DNA from: Anaerobacillus isosaccharinicus
Lineage (GTDB): Bacteria > Bacillota > Bacilli > Bacillales > Anaerobacillaceae
Direction of reading: 5' to 3'
DNA length: 64,000 nucleotides
NCBI RefSeq assembly: GCF_001866075.3
Contig: NZ_CP063356.1
Span: 3,524,164-3,588,163 of the forward strand
Shown: positions 34,591-42,717 of the stretch, piece after piece
Numbering within the stretch: the stretch's first letter is position 1
How the letters are laid out: each line of letters begins with the position of its first letter
Made by a program: the position numbers and the translations under genes
The notes under the pieces: model-generated
What the model was told of the DNA's origin: nothing
The model's input: only the letters and a program-made list of their open reading frames with translations
The model's database searches: none

Positions 34591-34839
34591 TTGGCTATAA
34601 ACTTTGTTTTGGGAGCTGTAAATGTTAACGTAAATAATACAAATGCTGGTGTGTTTATTGGACAGAATAGTCAAACAAACTGGGATTCACATCAAAAAAG
34701 GATGCCTGGAGTAGGTGTAGTAAACGGTGTTTCTAACATGGCGATGGGAAATTTAGTATCGCTAATTGATAATGATCTTGCCGATATGCCGATTAGTGAA
34801 ATGGAAAATGTACCGAGTCCTAATACGCAAACATTGTAA
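34591..34839 (+). CDS. GerPA/GerPF-like small protein (copy 4)
   Basis: 82 residues from TTG 34591, which is correctly placed after GGAGTGA; GTG 34582 is inside that site. N-N-T-N-A-G-V-F-I-G-Q-N-S-Q-T-N-W-D-S-H near 12-31, then G-V-G-V-V-N-G-V-S-N. An acidic tail follows. Closest to copy 3, from which it is divergently transcribed. Confidence 0.6.
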   Translation: MAINFVLGAVNVNVNNTNAGVFIGQNSQTNWDSHQKRMPGVGVVNGVSNMAMGNLVSLIDNDLADMPISEMENVPSPNTQTL

Positions 34840-34924
34840 TAAAATATTTACGTTCTGATTAAACTAATAAAATTATCCATTTTTTCGTTTTGTAAGGTAC
34901 TTTAACTAAATTCAAGATACTGGA

Positions 34925-34958
34925 AAACATGTACTTTAAAGAGAGTACATGTTTTTTT
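34925..34958 (+). terminator. Terminator after copy 4
   Basis: AAACATGTACT / AGTACATGTTT hairpin with T7. Confidence 0.88.
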
Positions 34959-35157
34959 GATCTTGATTTCCTTGAAACGAACCAATCAAGTCTAATGGTT
35001 ATATACTAAAACCTTTTTTAACCTAGAATTCCTACTGTTTTTATCTATATATATCCAATTTACTTTGGAAAATTATTCTTTACATGTATAACATATAATT
35101 TTAAAATATGAATTGGTAGTAAATTTTACCAAAAATATTTGAAAGGGGGAAATAGCG

Positions 35158-35226
35158 ATGAAAATAATCGTTAATGTTTGGAATCAAGTAATTAGAAATG
35201 GTGAGGTTAGACATATAAAAACGTAG
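35158..35226 (+). CDS. Possible 22-codon leader peptide
   Basis: ATG with AAAGGGGGAAA upstream opens 22 codons and stops 14 bases before the start of the 1024-residue gene. The reading frame has no family match. The strong ribosome site is the only support. Confidence 0.35.
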   Translation: MKIIVNVWNQVIRNGEVRHIKT

Positions 35227-35240
35227 TGTAGGAGGAACTT

Positions 35241-38200
35241 ATGAAAACTTGCGAGCAAGTGAAAATTGTAGAATACCATGAAGGTCTAGCAAAAGGGATC
35301 GCCAAAATGTGGAATGAAAGCCGAGAAAATTGGGGCGGAGATTCCATTGTTACGACAGAAGAAGAGGTAAAAGAGAAAGAAGCCAATTCTACCAATCTTT
35401 ATTTATTTTTAGCATTAGTTGGCGAAGAGGTAGTTGGTTACTGTGGTCTTTCAGAATATCGTGAAGATACAGAGGCACTTTATATACCTTTATTAAACGT
35501 CCACCCAGCCTACCAAGGCTTGAAAATTGGGAAGCAACTTGTATTAAAAGCAGTAGAAAAAACAGTTGAATTAAATTGGCCAAGATTAGATTTATTTACG
35601 TGGGCTGGTAATACGAAGGCTGTGCCTTTATACAAAAAATGTGGATTCTTTTGGGAAGATAGAGAAAATACAACGCATTTAATGAATTTTATCCCGATGG
35701 TTCTACAAATAGATTGGTTAAAGCCTTTCTTTGAAAAACATGATTGGTATACGACGAGTCAACGTGTAATCGAGGTTAAGCCTGACGGGATTAAAGAAAA
35801 CGATCATACTTATTATGAGTATATATGGGAAGCAGGAGAAGAATTTGTCCGTATTCAAATTGAACGAACAGGAAGGGCAATTCGACTTATTGAAACTCAT
35901 GAAATTTTAGTAGAAATGAAGCTCCCTTCTTTTAAACTTTTAGAAAAAGAAAAACATATTGTATCATATCGTATTATCAATAAATCACAGTTACCGCTTG
36001 ATGTTTCAATCTCAGGGATGTCATCAGAACTTGTTGAACATAATTTCAATGAAATGTTTGTTGTTAATGAAGAGTGGAGTGGGGAATTTCCTGTCAAACT
36101 TACAATGCCTAGTAGTGAACCAAGTCCTTGGAAAACGCATCCTGTTGTTTGGGCACATCTCGTGATTAATGGCAATCAAATCCCATTAAAAATGGGGGTA
36201 TTTCCTAAAAAGGCAGGAAGGCTTCACTTACGTACTGTAAAAACAAATTGGCGTGCTAAAGAAACAGGTCTGTTATATCTCGATTTAGAAAGCCAATTAG
36301 AGGAAGATTCTACGTGGACAATTGAGCTTCCCGACAATCTGGTTGTTCAATGGGAGCAGTCGGTAGTAAAAACAGAAATCAAGGGAAACACACGTCTTTC
36401 AATCCCATTGCCAATCAAGCTATTAAAAAACCATTTCCTAACTGAAGATTTAGAAGTAGAGGTCAAACGGGAGACGGGAGAATCTTTTACATTCAATAGT
36501 CGATTAGCGTTAGCATTCCCGGGCTATGGTGCAAAATTCGGTGGAGAAACTGAGGAATATTGGTATGGCTATAATGGTCCTTATTATGTCAGAATTGAAA
36601 GAAGAAACCATAATGTAACTATTGGCTCTATCCGGTCTGACCAAGATCCAGTGCCATTTTTCACTCCGAAGCTAGGAAAACCGTTTAGCGAAGATTTTTC
36701 AAAGAAGGAAGCTAGTTTTGTTGAATATATTGAAGCTACCCAAGCGTTTATTTTAAAAACTTCATTACAATCTGATACATTTACACCATTGATATTAAAT
36801 ACGTCATTTAAAATTTATGGTGATGGATTGGTAGAAATTTATCACGACTTAGCAAACGAAGGAAACGAAAGTAAAAAAGATATCTTCCTTCGCCAGCCTT
36901 TATATATTCAATTATACGGCTTAAGTATTCCACAAAAAGACGGAGTCATGACGAGCAAAGAAGCATCCTTACCGTTTATAGACTATATTCGAGATAAAGA
37001 CATTTCGGAAAGGTGGCTTTTTACGTCTCTAAAAGGTGATACGAAGGCATTAAGCTGGCCTGAAAAAGCAGTAGGAAAAAAAGATGATTGGCGTTTTGGA
37101 ATTGAATATTTGGTAAACGAAATTGAAGCAAAGGGAAAAGTTCATTTTGGCCCAATTCAAGTAGGTCTGAATACGGCTTCTACATGGCCTGAGTGGCGAA
37201 AGTTTGTCCTTGGGGAAGAAGCAAAAACTATAAATGAAACCCGAACCTATACGTTGGACGCTCATAATCATAATATCGTAACAACTGTTGGGGAAGAAAT
37301 TGACTACTCTTTTCAATCGATGCTTACTCCCTACCTAAATGGAAAGCTATCTCTAAATCATGAGGGTGAAACTTTAGTAACAGAGGTTTGTAAAGAGGAT
37401 GCAATAACAAAAATGAATATAACCGTTACGCATCATTCAGCTGGCATAAAAAACATTTCAGGAAACTACTCTTCAGTTGGGCAGCATGGGGAAGTTCGAA
37501 CAGTTCAAATTATTAAAGGATTAGGTGAAGTTTCAATTAAAAATGATGGTGATAACTGGATCTTAGATAATGATGTGCTAACATTTAAAGCTTCATCTCT
37601 TTATTATCCGAATATTTATTCCTTAACACATAAAGGGAAGGAAATATTTGATCATCAATATCCAAAAGCAGGTCCTAAAGCTTGGTGGAACCCATGGGGT
37701 GGAGGACTGCATTATAAATTTTCAAATGTCAGCCATCGCACCATGTTCAAAGAAGCAGTATCCATTGAACCGGTTCACAAGCTCGACCAATTCGGAAACC
37801 GTTGGTCAGGTCTTTGTTTATCAACCAAAATTACTGATCACGAATCGATGAATGGTGTCGTCCTCAGACAATTTGCATTAACTTTACCAGAGGTTCCCGT
37901 CTTAGTTTCTTATGGTGAAATTCATCAAGGATCTGGTCGGACGTTTGCAAAAGAGGAAATTGAACTAAATGCCTTCTTTAAACCAGCAGAAAATTTAGCT
38001 TCATGCTATGCGAAAATACCAACTGACGGAATGTTCCAAACCTATTATGCCGGTGTGGAGGAAGTTTTACAGGATACATCGTTTGTAACAATTGGATCTG
38101 ATGAGCGAAGCGAAAAAATTTCGGTCATCCATCCAAGTATAAGAAAAATGTCAGAAGTTTATATGAATCAAGAAGTTTTAGTTGTAGCATCTGCACAGTA

Positions 38201-38315
38201 CTGGTCGGCTTTATCTGGTGAAATAACAGTTCTAAAACCAACGATTATCGTTATCGGTGACGAGCCTATCCATTCATCCTTTGCACACCAATTTCAAAAT
38301 ATATCATTTAAATAG
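35241..38315 (+). CDS. GNAT acetyltransferase fused to a large beta-rich region, 1024 residues
   Basis: Residues 1-150 are a GNAT domain: V-V-G-Y-C-G-L near 62, and the acetyl-CoA loop V-H-P-A-Y-Q-G-L-K-I-G near 88-99 (the Q-x-x-G-x-G/A pattern has I in place of the usual R/G step), then A-V-P-L-Y-K-K-C-G-F near 129. The remaining about 870 residues are beta-rich with many aromatic residues. They include Y-G-Y-N-G-P-Y-Y near 437 and a C-terminal part (about 780-900: W-W-N-P-W-G-G-G-L-H-Y, then L-T-L-P-E-V-P-V-L-V-S-Y-G) that resembles carbohydrate-processing beta-sandwich folds. No signal peptide. The substrate is unknown. AGGAGGAA ribosome site. Confidence 0.75.
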   Translation: MKTCEQVKIVEYHEGLAKGIAKMWNESRENWGGDSIVTTEEEVKEKEANSTNLYLFLALVGEEVVGYCGLSEYREDTEALYIPLLNVHPAYQGLKIGKQLVLKAVEKTVELNWPRLDLFTWAGNTKAVPLYKKCGFFWEDRENTTHLMNFIPMVLQIDWLKPFFEKHDWYTTSQRVIEVKPDGIKENDHTYYEYIWEAGEEFVRIQIERTGRAIRLIETHEILVEMKLPSFKLLEKEKHIVSYRIINKSQLPLDVSISGMSSELVEHNFNEMFVVNEEWSGEFPVKLTMPSSEPSPWKTHPVVWAHLVINGNQIPLKMGVFPKKAGRLHLRTVKTNWRAKETGLLYLDLESQLEEDSTWTIELPDNLVVQWEQSVVKTEIKGNTRLSIPLPIKLLKNHFLTEDLEVEVKRETGESFTFNSRLALAFPGYGAKFGGETEEYWYGYNGPYYVRIERRNHNVTIGSIRSDQDPVPFFTPKLGKPFSEDFSKKEASFVEYIEATQAFILKTSLQSDTFTPLILNTSFKIYGDGLVEIYHDLANEGNESKKDIFLRQPLYIQLYGLSIPQKDGVMTSKEASLPFIDYIRDKDISERWLFTSLKGDTKALSWPEKAVGKKDDWRFGIEYLVNEIEAKGKVHFGPIQVGLNTASTWPEWRKFVLGEEAKTINETRTYTLDAHNHNIVTTVGEEIDYSFQSMLTPYLNGKLSLNHEGETLVTEVCKEDAITKMNITVTHHSAGIKNISGNYSSVGQHGEVRTVQIIKGLGEVSIKNDGDNWILDNDVLTFKASSLYYPNIYSLTHKGKEIFDHQYPKAGPKAWWNPWGGGLHYKFSNVSHRTMFKEAVSIEPVHKLDQFGNRWSGLCLSTKITDHESMNGVVLRQFALTLPEVPVLVSYGEIHQGSGRTFAKEEIELNAFFKPAENLASCYAKIPTDGMFQTYYAGVEEVLQDTSFVTIGSDERSEKISVIHPSIRKMSEVYMNQEVLVVASAQYWSALSGEITVLKPTIIVIGDEPIHSSFAHQFQNISFK

Positions 38316-38410
38316 CTAAGTGGTAAAATGTTGCTGTACATCGGACTAGATAAGGAAAGTAATGAATGATATCGTGCTCTTTTTATTTTTACAAATTACC
38401 ATGTTAATAA

Positions 38411-38442
38411 AAAAGCGATGCAGGTTTTCTGCATCGCTTTTG
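38411..38442. terminator. Bidirectional terminator
   Basis: AAAAGCGATGCAG / CTGCATCGCTTTT, perfect 13-bp stem, serving the GNAT fusion and the convergent symporter. Confidence 0.9.
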
Positions 38443-38500
38443 CATACTTAAAGAACTAGCGCTAGCTATATTTAATAGTTTCAAAATTCCGTTTTATCTG

Positions 38501-39862
38501 CTATATTAACCCAATTTTTTCTAAGAAAATAATAAAGATAACAATTGGGATGACGTACTTAATTAAGAAACTCCAAATTTTAAAGAACGGAAAGGTGTTA
38601 TTTTCTCTTTCAATTTCTTCTTTTACTCCTAGTGGCTTCCAAATCCAACCTAAGAAAATACTTAACAATAAACCTGAGATTGGCAGTAAGACTTGTGCTG
38701 CAACAAAATCAAACAAACCAAAGATGGTACGGTCAAAGATTTGAATATGTGATAAAGGGCCAAAAGATAAACTACAGAAGATCCCTAACACAGTGATGAT
38801 CATAGCAGTGATCGGTGTTGCTATTTTACGAGAAATCCGAAACTTCTCTTTAGCAAACGCAACTGGCACCTCTAATAATGAAATTGCTGAAGTTAACGCT
38901 GCAACGAATACGAAGAAAAAGAAGAAAACCGCAAAGATAGAACCAAAAGGCATATCTGTAAAAATAGTTGGGAAAGTAATGAATGCTAAATCAGGGCCTC
39001 TACCAGGGTCAATCCCATAATGGAATACAGCAGGGAAAATAATTAAACCAGCCATAATTGCCACTACTACATCTAGGAAAACAACTCCAGCTGCATTTTT
39101 TGGGATGCTACTTTGACTTTGATTATAGCTACCATACGTAACGTATAACCCTGTTGCTATGCTTAAGCTAAAGAACGCTTGTCCGAGAGCGGCAAGAACG
39201 ATGGTTGAAGTAATTGCCGAAAAGTCAGGGTTTAAGAAGAAATGTAGGCCTTCTTTTGCTCCGTCTAGTGTTACACTTCGGAAAACTAGTATAATTAGTA
39301 AAATAAAAAGGGTAGGCATTAAAATATTATTCCATTTTTCAATTCCTTTTCTAACTCCACCTACTACAATCAGTGCAACAATGGTCATTAATAAAATTTG
39401 CGTGATAATTGGTAAAAAGGGGTGAGAAATAAATTGACTAAATGCTGCTCCGTAATCTTTATCATTAGAGATAATTTGTCCTGTCAGAGCTAAAAGGAAG
39501 TAATAAAATGCCCAGCCTGCGATAACAGAATAAAAGGCTAGAATCATAAAGTTAATGATTACGCCAAGTAAACCGTTTACATACCACTTTGACTTAGGAG
39601 AGATGACTTTGTAGCTATCCATTGCATTAGCACGACCTTTACGTCCAATACTAATCTCACCAATCATCAACGGGAGCCCAATGCCAAGGACGAATAATAA
39701 ATACAATAAAACGAAAGCGGCTCCACCTCCTTCACCTACAACAAAAGGGAACCTCCAAATATTTCCTAGTCCTACTGCTGAACCGGCAGCAGCTAACATA
39801 AACCCAAATTTAGTACCCCATTGTTCCCGAGGTTCAATAGGGGTCATTGTGTTTTTTACCAT
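38501..39862 (-). CDS. Sodium-dependent amino-acid symporter (NSS family)
   Basis: Sodium:neurotransmitter symporter family (LeuT/MhsT type), 453 residues with about 11 helices. The signature A-G-S-A-V-G-L-G-N-I-W-R-F-P-F near 26-40 forms the unwound first helix that binds sodium and substrate; G-G-G-A-A-F follows. It likely imports an amino acid; the substrate is not predictable. ATG with GAGAGGAG upstream. No linked partner gene. Confidence 0.9.
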   Translation of the reverse strand: MVKNTMTPIEPREQWGTKFGFMLAAAGSAVGLGNIWRFPFVVGEGGGAAFVLLYLLFVLGIGLPLMIGEISIGRKGRANAMDSYKVISPKSKWYVNGLLGVIINFMILAFYSVIAGWAFYYFLLALTGQIISNDKDYGAAFSQFISHPFLPIITQILLMTIVALIVVGGVRKGIEKWNNILMPTLFILLIILVFRSVTLDGAKEGLHFFLNPDFSAITSTIVLAALGQAFFSLSIATGLYVTYGSYNQSQSSIPKNAAGVVFLDVVVAIMAGLIIFPAVFHYGIDPGRGPDLAFITFPTIFTDMPFGSIFAVFFFFFVFVAALTSAISLLEVPVAFAKEKFRISRKIATPITAMIITVLGIFCSLSFGPLSHIQIFDRTIFGLFDFVAAQVLLPISGLLLSIFLGWIWKPLGVKEEIERENNTFPFFKIWSFLIKYVIPIVIFIIFLEKIGLI

Positions 39863-40153
39863 AATTTTTTTCTCCTCTCAACAATATTAGTTACTCTTCT
39901 CTTTACACAATACTAACATGCAAAAACGCTAAAACGCGTTAATCTAGTAAAGTAAAACTATTTATTAATGTTATCAGATTACTCTTAATATGCAATATAT
40001 TATTTAAAAATAATATTATTTTGAATTTTCAAATTAATAACTGGTCAGTAATCATTCAATAGTTTTTTAATCCTTCTTCTTAAGACGGTAAAAGATAAAG
40101 TCTTCATACCTGATGTAGTCATTCTCATATGTGAATTGACATGTACGAAGTAG

Positions 40154-40402
40154 GTTTACCGTAAACCACTTGCAATTAATATCAAACAAGGCGTAATAGA
40201 ATGGGGCATTCCCACAGCATTTCTTGTTTTTATTTTCACTAGATTGTTTGAATTTGGCTTAGAATTTTCAATGTACTTAACGGGAGAGTGGGCAAAAGAT
40301 TTGTTGATAAATCTTATTCTGTTTCCTCTAGGTGGGGGAGGTTTTGGTTGGTGGATGTGGAAAATTGAAGAAAATAATAAGGATAGTTTAGATGTAAGGT
40401 AA
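40154..40402 (+). pseudogene. Remnant of a small membrane-protein gene
   Basis: An 82-codon open stretch between stop codons has no usable start near its beginning, but reads like a complete conserved C-terminal body. It runs K-P-L-A-I-N-I-K-Q-G-V-I-E-W-G-I-P-T, a first membrane helix, then L-I-N-L-I-L-F-P-L-G-G-G-G-F-G-W-W-M-W-K. I recall similar short Bacillaceae membrane proteins beginning at about this point. The 5' end with its start has been lost (TAG directly upstream). The rest of the 39863-40598 gap shows nothing else I can name. Confidence 0.45.
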
Positions 40403-40598
40403 AAACGTAAAAATTTTTCTTCGAACTATTCGGGGAGTTACTGTGAAGAAAATTTTCTTTAAAAGCTCGGGGTTTCACAAGTTTTTTTACATTTGTTGTT
40501 GGAACTCGTCGTTATATTGTTTTCTTGCTATCACATTCGAAAGCTATTGCCTATACTTTGAATTTTGGTATCTTAGAAGATAGGGAAGAGGTGTTCGA

Positions 40599-41171
40599 GT
40601 GAAACAGGAAATACTAGAAGAATACTGGAGAGCAATCTTAGAAAATGATTCGAGTTATGATGGAGTTTTTTATTATGCTGTCAAAACGACAGGAATATTC
40701 TGCCGGCCATCATGTCATTCAAGACCACCTAATAAAGATAATGTTAGGATATTCCATGAGGTGAACGTTGCACAATCCTTTCAATACAGACCTTGTAAAC
40801 GATGTAGACCGGATGGGATCGAACTTCCTGAGGAGAAGTGGGTGAATTCCATTGTAGGTTGGTTAAACTTAAACTATAGGAAAGATATTACGTTAACGAC
40901 CCTTGGAGAATCTTTTCATGTGAGTCCATATCATCTTCAGAGAACGTTCAAGCGGGCAAGAGGAATTAGTCCAGTAGAATATCTTCGGAAAATTCGAGTA
41001 GAAAAAGCGATCTATTACTTGGAAAACACAAACGAAACAGTATCAAGTATTGGCTCGGCGGTAGGGTATGCGAATACCTCTTACTTCGTAACCTTGTTTA
41101 AAAAGGAAAAGCTGTTGTCACCGACCGCTTATAGAAAAATATACAAGCAAGACAAGGGAGTTAGCTTATGA
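40599..41171 (+). CDS. adaA: Methylphosphotriester-DNA methyltransferase AdaA
   Basis: Adaptive-response protein: repairs methylphosphotriesters by methyl transfer to Cys and then activates transcription. 190 residues. The Ada zinc/methyl-acceptor domain (F-C-R-P-S-C near 33-38, P-C-K-R-C near 64-68) is complete, followed by two AraC-type helix-turn-helix motifs near 100-180. GTG start after GAGGTG. It overlaps the DMT permease gene by 4 bases; the usual partner adaB is absent here. Confidence 0.9.
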   Translation: MKQEILEEYWRAILENDSSYDGVFYYAVKTTGIFCRPSCHSRPPNKDNVRIFHEVNVAQSFQYRPCKRCRPDGIELPEEKWVNSIVGWLNLNYRKDITLTTLGESFHVSPYHLQRTFKRARGISPVEYLRKIRVEKAIYYLENTNETVSSIGSAVGYANTSYFVTLFKKEKLLSPTAYRKIYKQDKGVSL

Positions 41172-42088
41172 GATTAATCGGGCCTTTAATAGTTTTAGGG
41201 TTAATATGGGGATTATCATTTGTATTTATAGAAAATTTAATTGGTACAGCTGGTGTATGGGGAACGGTATTTTTACGCTGTCTCGCGGGTGCTATCATCC
41301 TATTACCATTTCTATTAATAAAGTTAAAGAAAAAAGAGGTTCCGAAACGTCTACCATGGAAAGCACTAGTGATCGTTGGAATTTTTAATGCAGGTTTGCC
41401 ATGGGGACTAATTGCACTTAGTCAAACGAATATTACTAGTAACACAGCAGCAGTCCTTAATGCCTTGACGCCAATAATGACAGGTTTGATTGGATTTATT
41501 ATCTTTTCAGCCTATCTTAACAAAAGGCAATGGGGAGGCATTTTTCTTGGTTTTATTGGGATTTTAATTCTGATGAATTTTAACTTTAACGATTTATTTT
41601 CTAGCAATTTCATTGGAATTGGAACAATGATCCTAGCGACCACTTGTTATGGATTCGCTTCTCACTTCACTAGAAGATACCTCCAAAGTTTAAATGTCGT
41701 TATCATTACAATATTCTCTCTACTTGTTGGTGCTTGTATAGGGGCAATAGGAGTAGCTATAACAGATACTTCATCATTTGCAAACATAATTCAATCAATT
41801 GATTTATTATTTATTATTTCTGTAATAGGTTTAGGCTGTTTAGGATCAGGGATTGCACATTTACTCTATTATTATTTGATTAACCATTGTGGGGCGGAAT
41901 TTGCTAGTACAGTCACTTACCTAATTCCCCTCACTGCACTTTTATGGGGAAATGTATTATTAGGTGAACCACTCACTAGCAACCTAATTATCGGCTTAAT
42001 AACAATCTTTTTCGGAGTTTTTCTTGCTAATCAAAAATCAAAAGCTATAGTTAAAACAAAATCATTAGAGGATATCAGACAAAATTAG
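41168..42088 (+). CDS. EamA/DMT-family transporter
   Basis: 306 residues with ten hydrophobic helices in two EamA repeats (about 1-140 and 150-290). The first helix has G-L-I-W-G-L-S-F. ATGA overlap with adaA means coupled translation, so it may be induced with the alkylation response. The substrate is unknown. Confidence 0.85.
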   Translation: MRLIGPLIVLGLIWGLSFVFIENLIGTAGVWGTVFLRCLAGAIILLPFLLIKLKKKEVPKRLPWKALVIVGIFNAGLPWGLIALSQTNITSNTAAVLNALTPIMTGLIGFIIFSAYLNKRQWGGIFLGFIGILILMNFNFNDLFSSNFIGIGTMILATTCYGFASHFTRRYLQSLNVVIITIFSLLVGACIGAIGVAITDTSSFANIIQSIDLLFIISVIGLGCLGSGIAHLLYYYLINHCGAEFASTVTYLIPLTALLWGNVLLGEPLTSNLIIGLITIFFGVFLANQKSKAIVKTKSLEDIRQN

Positions 42089-42168
42089 TAAGCATAGTTT
42101 GGATTTTAGAAAATTTATAAATTAAAACCCAAGAAATTTTCATGTGCAGTATGGATACAATTTAACAT

Positions 42169-42203
42169 AAAATAACCTTCAGCTTAGAACTGAAGGTTAT
42201 TTT
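42169..42203. terminator. Terminator after the DMT permease
   Basis: AAAATAACCTTCAG / CTGAAGGTTATTTT, perfect 14-bp stem with A- and T-runs, usable from both sides. Confidence 0.9.
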
Positions 42204-42271
42204 GCATAGATGCATAAAGTCAAAAATCGCACCTTTTCGGGCACCACTTGTGAATTTTTCTCCTCGCAGGA

Positions 42272-42310
42272 CCAAAAATAAAAGGGTTTGGAACATGTCC
42301 AAACCCTTTA
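42272..42310 (-). terminator. Original selC terminator, now separated from its gene
   Basis: A perfect 12-bp stem, AAAGGGTTTGGA (42281-42292) with TCCAAACCCTTT (42298-42309); on the reverse strand it is followed by TATTTTTGG. It begins 13 bases past the CCA end of the truncated selC copy, the normal place for a tRNA terminator. The intact selC lies 21 kb away. Confidence 0.8.
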
Positions 42311-42320
42311 TAAGTATGTT

Positions 42321-42383
42321 TTTGGCGGGACTGTGTGGGAATCGAACCCACCGAAGACGGCACGCGCCTCCCTAAGGTTTTGA
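42321..42383 (-). repeat. Left boundary repeat: 3' part of selC (att-like)
   Basis: This matches the intact selC copy at 63553-63616 base for base over the first 52 bp, then over 11 more bp after a single-base gap. It covers the tRNA from the UCA anticodon to the CCA end and stops matching exactly at the anticodon. It cannot be a working tRNA. It is a direct repeat of the selC 3' end, as left by site-specific integration into a tRNA gene. The 335 bases from here to the first island gene hold only a possible promoter. Confidence 0.88.
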
Positions 42384-42648
42384 GATAGTCTGTTTTCAAT
42401 GTGGTGTATAGTGCTTTGTTAATGCGGTTTGGATGATTTATATATATCTGTAGTATATTTAAATTTAAAAACTTGGGCAGCGAGGCTTGGGTGGTTCCTT
42501 TTAAATCGAATATACTAATAAATCATTAATACTTCACCGTAGTCTATACTTTTTAGCTCATTAAAACTAGAAATGATTTTAAGCAATTGAGAAATTTTAA
42601 CTCAATTTGAAAAAAAAATTAATTGTTTCATATAGTGAAATTTCGCAA

Positions 42649-42677
42649 TTGTCATTATATTCAGATTTAATTAAGAT
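42649..42677 (+). promoter_or_regulatory. Possible promoter of the oxygenase operon
   Basis: TTGTCA (42649-42654), 17-bp spacer, TAAGAT (42672-42677), 40 bp before the Rieske gene. Candidate only. Confidence 0.4.
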
Positions 42678-42717
42678 TAATTTAACACTTAGTTATGTTG
42701 TAAAGGGGGATATTAAT

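Noticed and set aside
42321-42383. A second tRNA gene
   Set aside because: It has only the anticodon-to-CCA part; the 5' half (acceptor, D arm, 5' anticodon strand) is missing. It is a repeat fragment of selC.
42384-42717. Sigma-54 promoter for the oxygenase operon
   Set aside because: No TGGCAC-N5-TTGCA-like pair found; TGGCA-like strings elsewhere (near 59608) lack the second element.
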